This document shows, in pieces, positions 52,688-60,101 of a stretch of DNA of 64,000 nt. The position numbers and the translations under genes were made by a program. Source of the DNA: Lientehia hominis (GTDB lineage Bacteria; Bacillota; Clostridia; Lachnospirales; Lachnospiraceae); contig NZ_JAJNOR010000008.1 of assembly GCF_021044755.1 (NCBI RefSeq), positions 1 through 64,000 on the forward strand, given 5' to 3'. Every line of letters starts with the position of its first letter. Positions within the stretch are counted from its first letter, which is position 1. The notes beneath the pieces were generated by a model. It searched no databases, had not been told where the DNA came from, and saw nothing but the letters and a program-made list of their open reading frames with translations.

Positions 52688-52902
52688 GGAGATTTACCTC
52701 TTTCGTCTGTGACTGAGTCAGGTGTGTTTTAACTATTATATCCTGGTTCCGGTCAGAAAGCAAATATTACACATTGGAAAAAGTGTAGTATTTTGTGCGA
52801 CACCGGATGAGGTCTGTATCTGGGAATGGGAAAAGAAAAATTTTATAATGTAATTATAATTGGCGAAAAAGACAGAAAAGATAACTAAAGGTGCGGAAGA
52901 AA

Positions 52903-53511
52903 ATGGAATGGATAGGGGATGGTAGGAAAGTGAATATTTGGGAGATGATTCTCACCTCCGCAGGTCTTTCTCTGGATGTATACGCGGTCGCAATCTGCAA
53001 AGGGGCAGTAGTAGGACAGATTGATAAAAAAAAGCTGGTTCAGATGTGCATGATCTTTTCCGCGTGGCAGGTAGGTGCGCTTCTGACCGGAAATCTGTTC
53101 ATGCTGGTTCCGGCATTTGCAGAGCAGTCCCGGCACATCACCATGGTCTGGTATGGGATTGCCGCGGCCATACTTCTGGGGGTCGGAATCTATATGCTTC
53201 AGAAGGGGATTCGGAAAGAGCCTATTTTTGAACAGCTGGAGGCCTGGGGGAGCACGAAGGAGATGTGTCTGCTGGGACTTGCCACCAGTGTAGATGCGTT
53301 TCTGACGGGTGTCGGGTTCGCATTCATGGAGACGGGTCTTGCGGAGGAAACTCTTACAGTGGGGATTCTGACTGCGGCGGCTGTAGTATTGGGCATTTAC
53401 ACCGGATACCGTCTGGGATATGAGCAGAAATACAAGGCACATTTCATTGGCGGCCTTTTGCTCGCACTGGTCAGTATGGAAATTTTTATCAGTTATCTTT
53501 TGCAGGGCTGA
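52903..53511 (+). CDS. MntP-like manganese efflux protein
   Basis: A membrane protein of about 202 residues with six helices. The two halves carry the mirrored acidic motifs LSLDVYAVAICKG and ATSVDAFLTGVGF typical of MntP (DUF204), in which the aspartates line the ion path. Mn2+ export is the known role in other bacteria. The start is uncertain: ATG 52903 (GCGGAAGA before it) or GTG 52930 (TAGGAAA before it); both give the same core. No yybP-ykoY manganese riboswitch is seen upstream. A TATAAT box lies at 52844-52849. Confidence 0.85.
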   Translation: MEWIGDGRKVNIWEMILTSAGLSLDVYAVAICKGAVVGQIDKKKLVQMCMIFSAWQVGALLTGNLFMLVPAFAEQSRHITMVWYGIAAAILLGVGIYMLQKGIRKEPIFEQLEAWGSTKEMCLLGLATSVDAFLTGVGFAFMETGLAEETLTVGILTAAAVVLGIYTGYRLGYEQKYKAHFIGGLLLALVSMEIFISYLLQG

Positions 53512-53553
53512 AAAATATTTTCAGTACAGATAAACAGAAAGGAAAAAGAAGAT

Positions 53554-54948
53554 ATGAGCACATTATCGCATAAAGCTGCGAGGGCCGGTTTTGGATCAGC
53601 CATTGACGCGGCACTAAAGCACGTAAATAAGGATAGGGAAAAAGGATTGCTGCAGCTGGTGGATCTGGCGGAGAAATTCATGGGAGGGCAATTCCTTCCT
53701 GAGTCCTACGAAGGGGCCAGGAGGATGATTCAGAATCCGGAATCCAAGTGGATGCAGTATGTCAACCGGTTGTTGGACGAGATCGACCCCAACGTCATTA
53801 AGATGTCGGCTCTTAACCTGGGGTTTGAAGCCGCTTTTCATGGGACAAAAACTATTCGGCAGATGAGGGAGATTCATGGATGCAGCATCCCGTGGCTGAT
53901 TCTGATGGATCCCACCAGCGCATGCAATCTCCGCTGTACCGGCTGCTGGGCCGCAGAATATGGACATAAGCTGAACCTGACCTATGAAGAGATGGACAGT
54001 ATCATCACACAAGGCAAAGAATTGGGTATTTATTTCTATATGCTGACCGGCGGAGAACCTCTGATGAGAAAGAATGACATTATCAGGCTTTGCAGAAAGC
54101 ATCATGACTGTGCTTTCCATGCGTTTACCAATGGGACGCTGGTAAATGAGACTTTTTGCAAAGAAATGAAGGAGGTCGGAAATCTCTCTCTTTCCATCAG
54201 TCTGGAAGGGTTTGAAGAGATCAATGACCTTCGGAGAGGAGACGGCGTATTCGGCCGGGTCATGGAGGCCATGGATATCCTGAAGCGGAACGGACAGCTG
54301 TTCGGCACGTCCATCTGCTATACCAGCAGAAATGTGGAGACGGTAACTTCTGATGAATTTTTGGATATGATCATAGAAAAGGGATGCCGCTTTTCCTGGT
54401 ATTTTCATTATATGCCGGTTGGAAATGAGGCGGCGCCGGAGCTTTTGCCCACAAAAGAACAGCGGACTTATATGTACCACAGAATCCGTGAGATTCGGGG
54501 GAATATCGGGGGCAAGCAGATATATGCCATGGACTTTCAGAATGACGGTGAGTTTGTGGGAGGCTGTATCGCCGGAGGCAGGAATTACTGTCATATCAAC
54601 CCCAACGGTGACGTGGAGCCGTGCGTGTTCATCCATTATTCCGGTGCGAATATTCGGGAGACCACGCTCTTAGAGGCTTTGAAGCAGCCGCTTTTTATGG
54701 CCTACCGGAATAACCAGCCTTTCAACGGAAATCATCTGCGCCCCTGCCCCATGCTTGAGAATCCGGAGATCCTGGAGCGGATGGTGCGGGAGACGGGGGC
54801 ACATTCCACAGATCTTCAGTCAGAAGAGCCGGTGGAACATCTCTGCGGAAAATGCAGGGAATATGCCGAGGAATGGAAGCCGGAAGCTGAGGCGCTCTGG
54901 GAGAGACATCACTTTGAACAAAAGGGGTACTGTAATTATAAAAATTAA
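53554..54948 (+). CDS. Radical SAM / SPASM-domain enzyme of unknown substrate
   Basis: A 464-residue enzyme. The radical-SAM cluster motif is CNLRCTGC (about residues 126-133) and the SAM-binding GGEP is in MLTGGEPLMRKND. The C-terminal third has further cysteines in a SPASM-like arrangement (GGCIAGG, NYCHINPNGDVEPC, LRPCP and HLCGKCREY), which should hold extra iron-sulfur clusters. An N-terminal helical region of about 115 residues precedes the barrel, which is long for peptide-modifying relatives, and no precursor-peptide gene is evident. The next genes are TetR, a glycolipid-type glycosyltransferase and a PlsY-like acyltransferase, so a lipid substrate is possible (inference). AAAGGAAAAAG precedes ATG 53554. 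Confidence 0.85.
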   Translation: MSTLSHKAARAGFGSAIDAALKHVNKDREKGLLQLVDLAEKFMGGQFLPESYEGARRMIQNPESKWMQYVNRLLDEIDPNVIKMSALNLGFEAAFHGTKTIRQMREIHGCSIPWLILMDPTSACNLRCTGCWAAEYGHKLNLTYEEMDSIITQGKELGIYFYMLTGGEPLMRKNDIIRLCRKHHDCAFHAFTNGTLVNETFCKEMKEVGNLSLSISLEGFEEINDLRRGDGVFGRVMEAMDILKRNGQLFGTSICYTSRNVETVTSDEFLDMIIEKGCRFSWYFHYMPVGNEAAPELLPTKEQRTYMYHRIREIRGNIGGKQIYAMDFQNDGEFVGGCIAGGRNYCHINPNGDVEPCVFIHYSGANIRETTLLEALKQPLFMAYRNNQPFNGNHLRPCPMLENPEILERMVRETGAHSTDLQSEEPVEHLCGKCREYAEEWKPEAEALWERHHFEQKGYCNYKN

Positions 54949-54994
54949 TAGGGGGAAGAAAATAGGACAGATACTTTATGCCGGAGAGAATTTA

Positions 54995-55003
54995 TGCTAT
55001 AAT
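54995..55003 (+). promoter_or_regulatory. Extended -10 promoter of the TetR operon
   Basis: TGCTATAAT is a perfect extended -10 box; no strong -35 box lies at the right distance. The TetR gene starts 90 bases downstream. Confidence 0.65.
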
Positions 55004-55092
55004 ATATGGGATGAAGCAGACAATACCGGTCCGGCACTGCACAGAACGGAGACTGACCGGGCCGCTTTGCGGCTGGTGAAAGGGCGGTTGAC

Positions 55093-55668
55093 ATGGAACG
55101 GAAAAGAGAAGCGACGAGAATCCTCTTGGAGGAAGGGCTGAAAGAGCTTATGAAGACTCGTTCCTTTGACAAGATCACGGTAAAAATGATCACAGATGAG
55201 GCAGGGGTCCTCCGTCCCACATTTTATAATTATTACCGTGACAAGTATGAGCTTTTAGAGGGCGTGTTTCAGGGCGATATCGCCGGGCGGATGGAAGAGC
55301 TGGTTCAGGACGGCATGGAAGAAGACGCTATCCGGGTGCTCTTTCTCCGAATGGAGCGGGACAGAGCTTTTTACAAAAAGGCGTTTGAGATCACCGGTCA
55401 GAATTCCTTTGAGGAGATTCTGGAGCAGTACTTGTATCATATATTCATGGAATGTCTGTCAAAATATCCCCTTAAGATTCAGCCGGGCATAAAGATTTGG
55501 AAAGAGGAGGTCATCGCCAAATATTATTCCATAAGCCTTGCCAGCGTGATAAAGGGATGGATCACGGAGGACAGGATGGAGATGTCCGCGGATGAGATCA
55601 CCAAAGGGTATTATCTGCTGCTCACCCATTCAATATTTGACTTGATAGACAAAAAGGAGCGCTTATGA
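55093..55668 (+). CDS. TetR-family transcriptional regulator
   Basis: A 191-residue regulator. The N-terminal helix-turn-helix is FDKITVKMITDEAGVLRPTFYNYYRDKYEL (given here as FDKITVKMITDEAGV and RPTFYNYYRDKYEL, about 25-56). The C-terminal part resembles the DhaS-like ligand domain of the family (AFYKKAFEITGQNSFEEIL). It overlaps the glycosyltransferase gene by four bases (ATGA), so it probably regulates its own operon and perhaps the radical SAM gene. Confidence 0.9.
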   Translation: MERKREATRILLEEGLKELMKTRSFDKITVKMITDEAGVLRPTFYNYYRDKYELLEGVFQGDIAGRMEELVQDGMEEDAIRVLFLRMERDRAFYKKAFEITGQNSFEEILEQYLYHIFMECLSKYPLKIQPGIKIWKEEVIAKYYSISLASVIKGWITEDRMEMSADEITKGYYLLLTHSIFDLIDKKERL

Positions 55669-56783
55669 AAGCTTTGATTCTTTCATGCAATACAGGGCAG
55701 GGACACAATACCGCCGGGAGGGCGGTAAAGGAAGAGCTGTGCCGGAGAGGCATTGAATGTCAGATGCTGGACGCTCTTAGGTTCGCAAAGCCGAAGACTT
55801 CCAGGCGGACTACAAAAGTTTACGTGACTACCACTACTTCATTTCCGAGTGCTTTTGGGCTGGCGTATAAAGCGGGCGGCGTCATCAGCTCTGCCAGACG
55901 CAAGTCGCCGGTTTATTTTGCAAACACTTTTTACGGAAAGGTTTTGTATTACTATATCAAAAAAGAAGGCTTTGACTGCGTTGTTCTTCCTCACCTGTTT
56001 CCGGCTGAGGCGATAACTTATATTAAGAAGCATTATCCGCTTAAGGCATCCTGCTTTGCGGTGGCCACGGATTATACCTGTATTCCATTCATGGAGGAGA
56101 CAGACGCGGAGGCATATTTCATTCCCAGCGACGAGCTGATTTCTGAGTTTGCTGACAGAGGGATACCCAGAGAAAAACTGGTGCCCACCGGAATTCCGGT
56201 TTTTCGGAAATTTACGGACAGGCGGGATAAAATGGAGACGAGACTCGGCCTGGGCTTGGGAACGGAAGGGCCGGTAGTGCTGATCATGACGGGAAGCATG
56301 GGCTTCGGAAATGTTTCCGGAATGGTCGAACGAATCGGCAGGGGCCTTCCGGAAGACGGCAGGATCATCGTACTCGGCGGAAACAATGAAAAGCTGAAGG
56401 GAAGACTGAGAAGGGACTTCAGGGGAAATAAAAAGGTCATAGTGCTGGACTATACGAAGCAGGCAGATCTGTATATGGATATGTGCGACGTGTTGGTGAC
56501 AAAGCCGGGCGGTCTCACCAGCACCGAGGCGGCTGCGAAAGGGATACCGATGGTACATTCGGAGCCGATACCCGGCTGCGAAACGAAAAACGCGGATTTC
56601 TTTTCCAGACATGGGATGTCAGTGCTGGGAAAGAATGAGAAAGAAGTGGGGAAGTGGGTTCTGGAACTTTTGAAGAATGAAGCGGCCAGAAGAAATATGA
56701 CAGAGGCGCAGAAGCACTATATCAATGCGAAGGCCGCTTCTGATATCTGCGACTATATGGAAGCATATTGCCGCGGCAGATAA
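55665..56783 (+). CDS. Diacylglycerol-type glycosyltransferase (MGDG synthase/UgtP family, GT28)
   Basis: A 372-residue enzyme. The N-terminal MGDG-synthase part starts MKALILSCNTGQGHNTAGRA and contains YVTTTTSFPSAFGLAYKAGG. The C-terminal GT28 domain has the nucleotide-sugar loop VTKPGGLTSTEAAAKGIP. Relatives add glucose or galactose from UDP-sugars to diacylglycerol, making membrane glycolipids and the anchor of lipoteichoic acid. It is translationally coupled to the TetR gene and is followed by a PlsY-like gene. Confidence 0.9.
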   Translation: MKALILSCNTGQGHNTAGRAVKEELCRRGIECQMLDALRFAKPKTSRRTTKVYVTTTTSFPSAFGLAYKAGGVISSARRKSPVYFANTFYGKVLYYYIKKEGFDCVVLPHLFPAEAITYIKKHYPLKASCFAVATDYTCIPFMEETDAEAYFIPSDELISEFADRGIPREKLVPTGIPVFRKFTDRRDKMETRLGLGLGTEGPVVLIMTGSMGFGNVSGMVERIGRGLPEDGRIIVLGGNNEKLKGRLRRDFRGNKKVIVLDYTKQADLYMDMCDVLVTKPGGLTSTEAAAKGIPMVHSEPIPGCETKNADFFSRHGMSVLGKNEKEVGKWVLELLKNEAARRNMTEAQKHYINAKAASDICDYMEAYCRGR

Positions 56784-56795
56784 GGCGGTGACAGA

Positions 56796-57440
56796 ATGAG
56801 TCGGGGTTTATTGGAAAGCTTGTTGTTTATGGCTGCGGGATACATGGCGGGAAGCGTACTGTTCGGGTATCTTCTGCCAAAGTACCGGAAGAATATGGAC
56901 ATCGATCAGCTGAGCGAGGATCACAATCCGGGGACGGCCAATGTGATGAAATACGCGGGGCTTCCCTTGGGAATCCTCTGTCTTGTCCTGGACATCGGAA
57001 AGGGGTATCTTCCCTTGATGTGGGCAGGAAGGTTCATGGCTCCGGTCAGTCTCTGGTTTGCGGGAGTCATGGTTGCGCCGGTCCTCGGGCATGCATTTCC
57101 GTTCTGGCGCAACATGCGGGGCGGAAAGGCAATAGCGGTCAGCTTCGGCGTGCTCCTGGGTGTACAGCGGTACAGCCATAGTGTCTGGCTGCTGGCGCTG
57201 ATCTATCTGTTCTTGTCTCTGATTGTGGTCATACGGCCCAACGAACGGCGGAGCGTCTATACCTTCTTGCTGTTTGGTATGGTTTCAGCCATTGCGCTGC
57301 TTTGCGGCAGTCTGCCGGGAATCTGCGTGGGCAATATCCTGATAGCAGCCGTGGTGGTATATAAAAACTGGGAAGGAGCCGCTTTCGGCAGTGAAGAGAC
57401 CAGAAGGATAAAACGCCGCCTGAAACAGGCGGGGGAATAA
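56796..57440 (+). CDS. PlsY-like glycerol-3-phosphate acyltransferase
   Basis: A 214-residue membrane protein. The N-terminal FMAAGYMAGSVLFGYLLPK, the middle run EDHNPGTANVMKYAG and GHAFPFWRNMRGGKAIAVSFG correspond to the three conserved PlsY loops (SxxSxxxG, HNPGxxN, GHxxPxFxxxxGGK). PlsY uses acyl-phosphate to make lysophosphatidate. Here the first loop is AGSVLFG. It is the third gene of the TetR operon. It may be a specialised paralogue working with the glycosyltransferase. Confidence 0.87.
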   Translation: MSRGLLESLLFMAAGYMAGSVLFGYLLPKYRKNMDIDQLSEDHNPGTANVMKYAGLPLGILCLVLDIGKGYLPLMWAGRFMAPVSLWFAGVMVAPVLGHAFPFWRNMRGGKAIAVSFGVLLGVQRYSHSVWLLALIYLFLSLIVVIRPNERRSVYTFLLFGMVSAIALLCGSLPGICVGNILIAAVVVYKNWEGAAFGSEETRRIKRRLKQAGE

Positions 57441-57472
57441 GGGGGGATTTTCCTCCCTTTTATTCTTTTATT
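57439..57472 (+). terminator. Terminator after the PlsY-like gene
   Basis: AAGGGGGGA and TCCTCCCTT form a short stem around TTT, then TTATTCTTTTATT. Confidence 0.6.
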
Positions 57473-57502
57473 ATACTTTTGATAACTGTACAGGAGGATT
57501 GG

Positions 57503-58234
57503 ATGTATAAAATCGCGATCATTGAGGACAACGATAATATCCGTTTGGAACTGGCCGCTTATTTTGAACAGCATGATTATGAAACGGCCTGTTTCGGAGA
57601 AAAACGGCCTTATTCGGAGGAGCGGTGTATTTCGGAGGCGGAAGCGTGGGAAAATGCTGCGTCCCGGATGGCGGCAGAAATCTTGGCGGAAGGACCGGAT
57701 ATGATTCTCCTGGACATTAATCTGAATGTAACAGATGGTTTTGCCCTCTGCCGGAATATCAGAAAGGAATCGGAGGTTCCCATCATTTTTGTCACCGGAA
57801 GAGAAGGGGAACGGGATGAGTTGAAAGGAATCCGCCTGGGCGGTGATGATTTTATCCGAAAGCCTTACAGCCTTCCGGTTCTTCTGGCCAGGGTCGGCCG
57901 TATGCTGGAAAGGAACCGGGCGGGAGCAGGGGAGATACGGGTGGGAGAAGCGACGCTCAGCCTGGTCATGGGGCAGCTGACCTGCGGTGAGATCTGTCTG
58001 GAGCTTTCACCTAAGGAACTCCGAATGCTTTATTTTTTATGCCTGAATCAGGGGAAGGTGGTATCAAGGGATTCTTTGATGGAATATCTCTGGGATAACA
58101 AGATGTATGTGGATGAGAACATTTTGAATGTAAATCTGTCCCGGCTGAGGAAGCGGCTGGCCGACGCAGGGCTTTCTGACCTTGTGCAGACGGTCCCGAG
58201 GAAGGGATACAAAGTGGAGGCGGCGGAAAAATGA
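57503..58234 (+). CDS. OmpR-family response regulator of a Bce-type module
   Basis: A 243-residue regulator. The receiver has Glu-Asp at 8-9, the phosphorylated Asp71 in LLDINLNVTDG, and Lys in FIRKPYSL. A winged-helix DNA-binding domain follows (about 148-240: SPKELRMLYFLCLNQGKVV, VNLSRLRKRL, TVPRKGYKV). The phospho-aspartate is about 19 residues further from the start than usual (near 52), because of an extra segment around residues 33-55 (GEKRPYSEERCISEAEAWEN). ACAGGAGG precedes ATG 57503. It overlaps the kinase gene by four bases. Confidence 0.92.
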   Translation: MYKIAIIEDNDNIRLELAAYFEQHDYETACFGEKRPYSEERCISEAEAWENAASRMAAEILAEGPDMILLDINLNVTDGFALCRNIRKESEVPIIFVTGREGERDELKGIRLGGDDFIRKPYSLPVLLARVGRMLERNRAGAGEIRVGEATLSLVMGQLTCGEICLELSPKELRMLYFLCLNQGKVVSRDSLMEYLWDNKMYVDENILNVNLSRLRKRLADAGLSDLVQTVPRKGYKVEAAEK

Positions 58235-59253
58235 CGGATTTCATGACTTACTGTATTGAAAAGGCCATGATGCTGGTGGGAAATCTGCTTTTGGCGGTGA
58301 TTCTGTCCGTTTATCTGATACTGCTCGGAAACCAGCCGGGAAACATCCTGCTGATCGACCTTATCTGGATCTTGGTTCTTTTGACAGTCGTTCTGTTCGG
58401 ATACTGGAAATGGAAAAAGAGACAGAAGGAGGCTTTTGAGAAACTTGAGAGTCTGGACCGGAAATACCTGATCGCAGAGATTTTGGAAGAGCCGGATGAG
58501 ATGGGGGGAAGGATGTATCATCAGATCCTTAAGAGCGCCTGTAAATCCATGGCCGATGAGATTCATGCAGCAAGAGAGACCACGGCGGCCTATAAGGAGT
58601 ATATTGAAGAGTGGATCCATGAGATAAAGACGCCGATCACAGCTATAGATCTGATCTGTAAAAATCATGAGACCGGGGAAACAGGACGGATCCGGGAAGA
58701 GCTGAGGAATGTAGACGGCCTGGTGGAACAGGTGCTTTATTATGCCCGGAGTGAGAACGTGGAAAAGGATTATTTTATCAGAGAACTGCCGCTGTCTGAC
58801 GTGGTGAATCCGGCTGTCCGTTCCCAGCGGACTGCAATCCAGGAAAAGGGGATCCGCCTTATTGCAGAGGAGCTGCCGGAGACGGTCTGGACCGATGAGA
58901 AATGGATGACTTTTATTTTGAATCAACTCCTTTCAAATGCAGTGAAATATGCGGATAAAAAGGATTCCTGGATTTCTCTGCGTGGGGAGAAAACCGACGG
59001 CAGTGTGCGGCTTTATGTGGAGGACAATGGGTGCGGGATAAGTCAAAAGGATCTTCCGAGAGTATTTGAAAAGGGATTTACCGGAGGAGCCAGGGGTAAT
59101 CAGAAAGCCACCGGGATGGGACTTTATCTCAGCAAAAAGCTGTGCGGGCGCCTGGGGCTGTCGCTGGAAATCGATTCAGTCCAGGGAAACTATACAAGAG
59201 CAGTCATTGGCTTCCCTGTGGGTGATTATGTGGATCCGGCCAGAAGGCCGTAG
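58231..59253 (+). CDS. Intramembrane-sensing histidine kinase (BceS-like)
   Basis: A 340-residue kinase with two N-terminal helices and almost no extracellular loop (AMMLVGNLLLAVILSVYLIL, then ILLIDLIWILVLLTVVLFGY), as in BceS-type sensors that take their signal from the ABC transporter. The phospho-acceptor is His130 in WIHEIKTPITAI. The ATPase domain has LNQLLSNAVKYA, DNGCGI and TGMGLYLSKKL. It forms a pair with the preceding regulator. Confidence 0.92.
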   Translation: MTDFMTYCIEKAMMLVGNLLLAVILSVYLILLGNQPGNILLIDLIWILVLLTVVLFGYWKWKKRQKEAFEKLESLDRKYLIAEILEEPDEMGGRMYHQILKSACKSMADEIHAARETTAAYKEYIEEWIHEIKTPITAIDLICKNHETGETGRIREELRNVDGLVEQVLYYARSENVEKDYFIRELPLSDVVNPAVRSQRTAIQEKGIRLIAEELPETVWTDEKWMTFILNQLLSNAVKYADKKDSWISLRGEKTDGSVRLYVEDNGCGISQKDLPRVFEKGFTGGARGNQKATGMGLYLSKKLCGRLGLSLEIDSVQGNYTRAVIGFPVGDYVDPARRP

Positions 59254-59259
59254 AAAATA

Positions 59260-59303
59260 TTACAAAACTGTAAGTAAACAAAAGAAGCAATGCCTGTTAT
59301 AGT
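59260..59303 (+). promoter_or_regulatory. BceR-type operator and promoter of the ABC transporter genes
   Basis: TTACAAAACTGTAA (59260-59273) is a perfect 5-4-5 inverted repeat. It lies directly before TAAACA (59275-59280), 17 bases and TATAGT (59298-59303). An operator touching the -35 box from upstream fits activation by the phosphorylated response regulator. Confidence 0.75.
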
Positions 59304-59339
59304 GTACGTAGAGAAGAAGACCGGAAAGGAGAACGGCAC

Positions 59340-60101
59340 ATGGAAGCATTGCTGAAGATTTCAAACGTAGAAAAATATTACGGCTCAAAAGCCTATATGA
59401 CAAAAGCCCTGGACAATGTATCTTTTCAGGTGGAAAAGGGGGAGTTCCTGGGTATCATGGGGGCATCGGGAAGCGGAAAGACAACCCTTTTAAACTGTAT
59501 ATCCACTATTGACAGTGTGACTGCGGGACATATCCATCTGAGAGACAGGGACATCACAGAACTCCGTGACAGAGAGCTGGCAAGATTTCGTATGGAGAAC
59601 TTGGGCTTTGTGTTTCAGGATTTTAATCTGCTGGACACTTTGACTATTGAGGAGAATATCGCGCTGGCTCCGCTCGTCAGCGGAAAAGAAGAGGACGTCG
59701 GCAGTCATGTAAAGGAAATCGCAAAACGGCTTGGAATCGAGGATATCCTGAAAAAGTTTCCTTATGAAGTGTCGGGAGGGCAGAAGCAGCGATGCGCCTG
59801 TGCACGGGCGCTGATCGGAAGGCCGTCTCTTGTCCTGGCTGATGAGCCGACGGGAGCTTTGGATTCGAAAGCTGCAGGGATGCTCCTTGAAAGCTTCACC
59901 GATATGAACCGGAATATGGATGCGACCATTCTGATGGTGACTCATGATCTGTTTTCCGCCAGTTACTGCAGCCGGATCTTATTTCTGCAGGACGGAAAGA
60001 TATTCAATGAGATCTGGAGGGGAGGACGGACCAGAAAAGAATTTTTTGGCGAGATCATGGATGTGGTGACCTTCCTGGGAGGTGAAGCCGATGCTGGGTA
60101 A
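59340..60101 (+). CDS. ABC transporter ATP-binding protein (BceA-like)
   Basis: A 253-residue ATPase. Walker A is GASGSGKT (41-48), the Q-loop is in FVFQDFNLLDTLT, the signature is SGGQKQR, and Walker B is LVLADEPTGALD. The sequence is of the MacB/BceA group. AAAGGAGAACGGCAC precedes ATG 59340. It overlaps the permease gene by 20 bases. With the permease it should remove or sense cell-wall-targeting peptide antibiotics. Confidence 0.94.
   Translation: MEALLKISNVEKYYGSKAYMTKALDNVSFQVEKGEFLGIMGASGSGKTTLLNCISTIDSVTAGHIHLRDRDITELRDRELARFRMENLGFVFQDFNLLDTLTIEENIALAPLVSGKEEDVGSHVKEIAKRLGIEDILKKFPYEVSGGQKQRCACARALIGRPSLVLADEPTGALDSKAAGMLLESFTDMNRNMDATILMVTHDLFSASYCSRILFLQDGKIFNEIWRGGRTRKEFFGEIMDVVTFLGGEADAG

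Noticed and set aside
52688..52902. yybP-ykoY manganese riboswitch before the MntP-like gene
   Set aside because: The characteristic GGGGAGTA-type and CTACG-type blocks are absent; only a -10-like box is seen.
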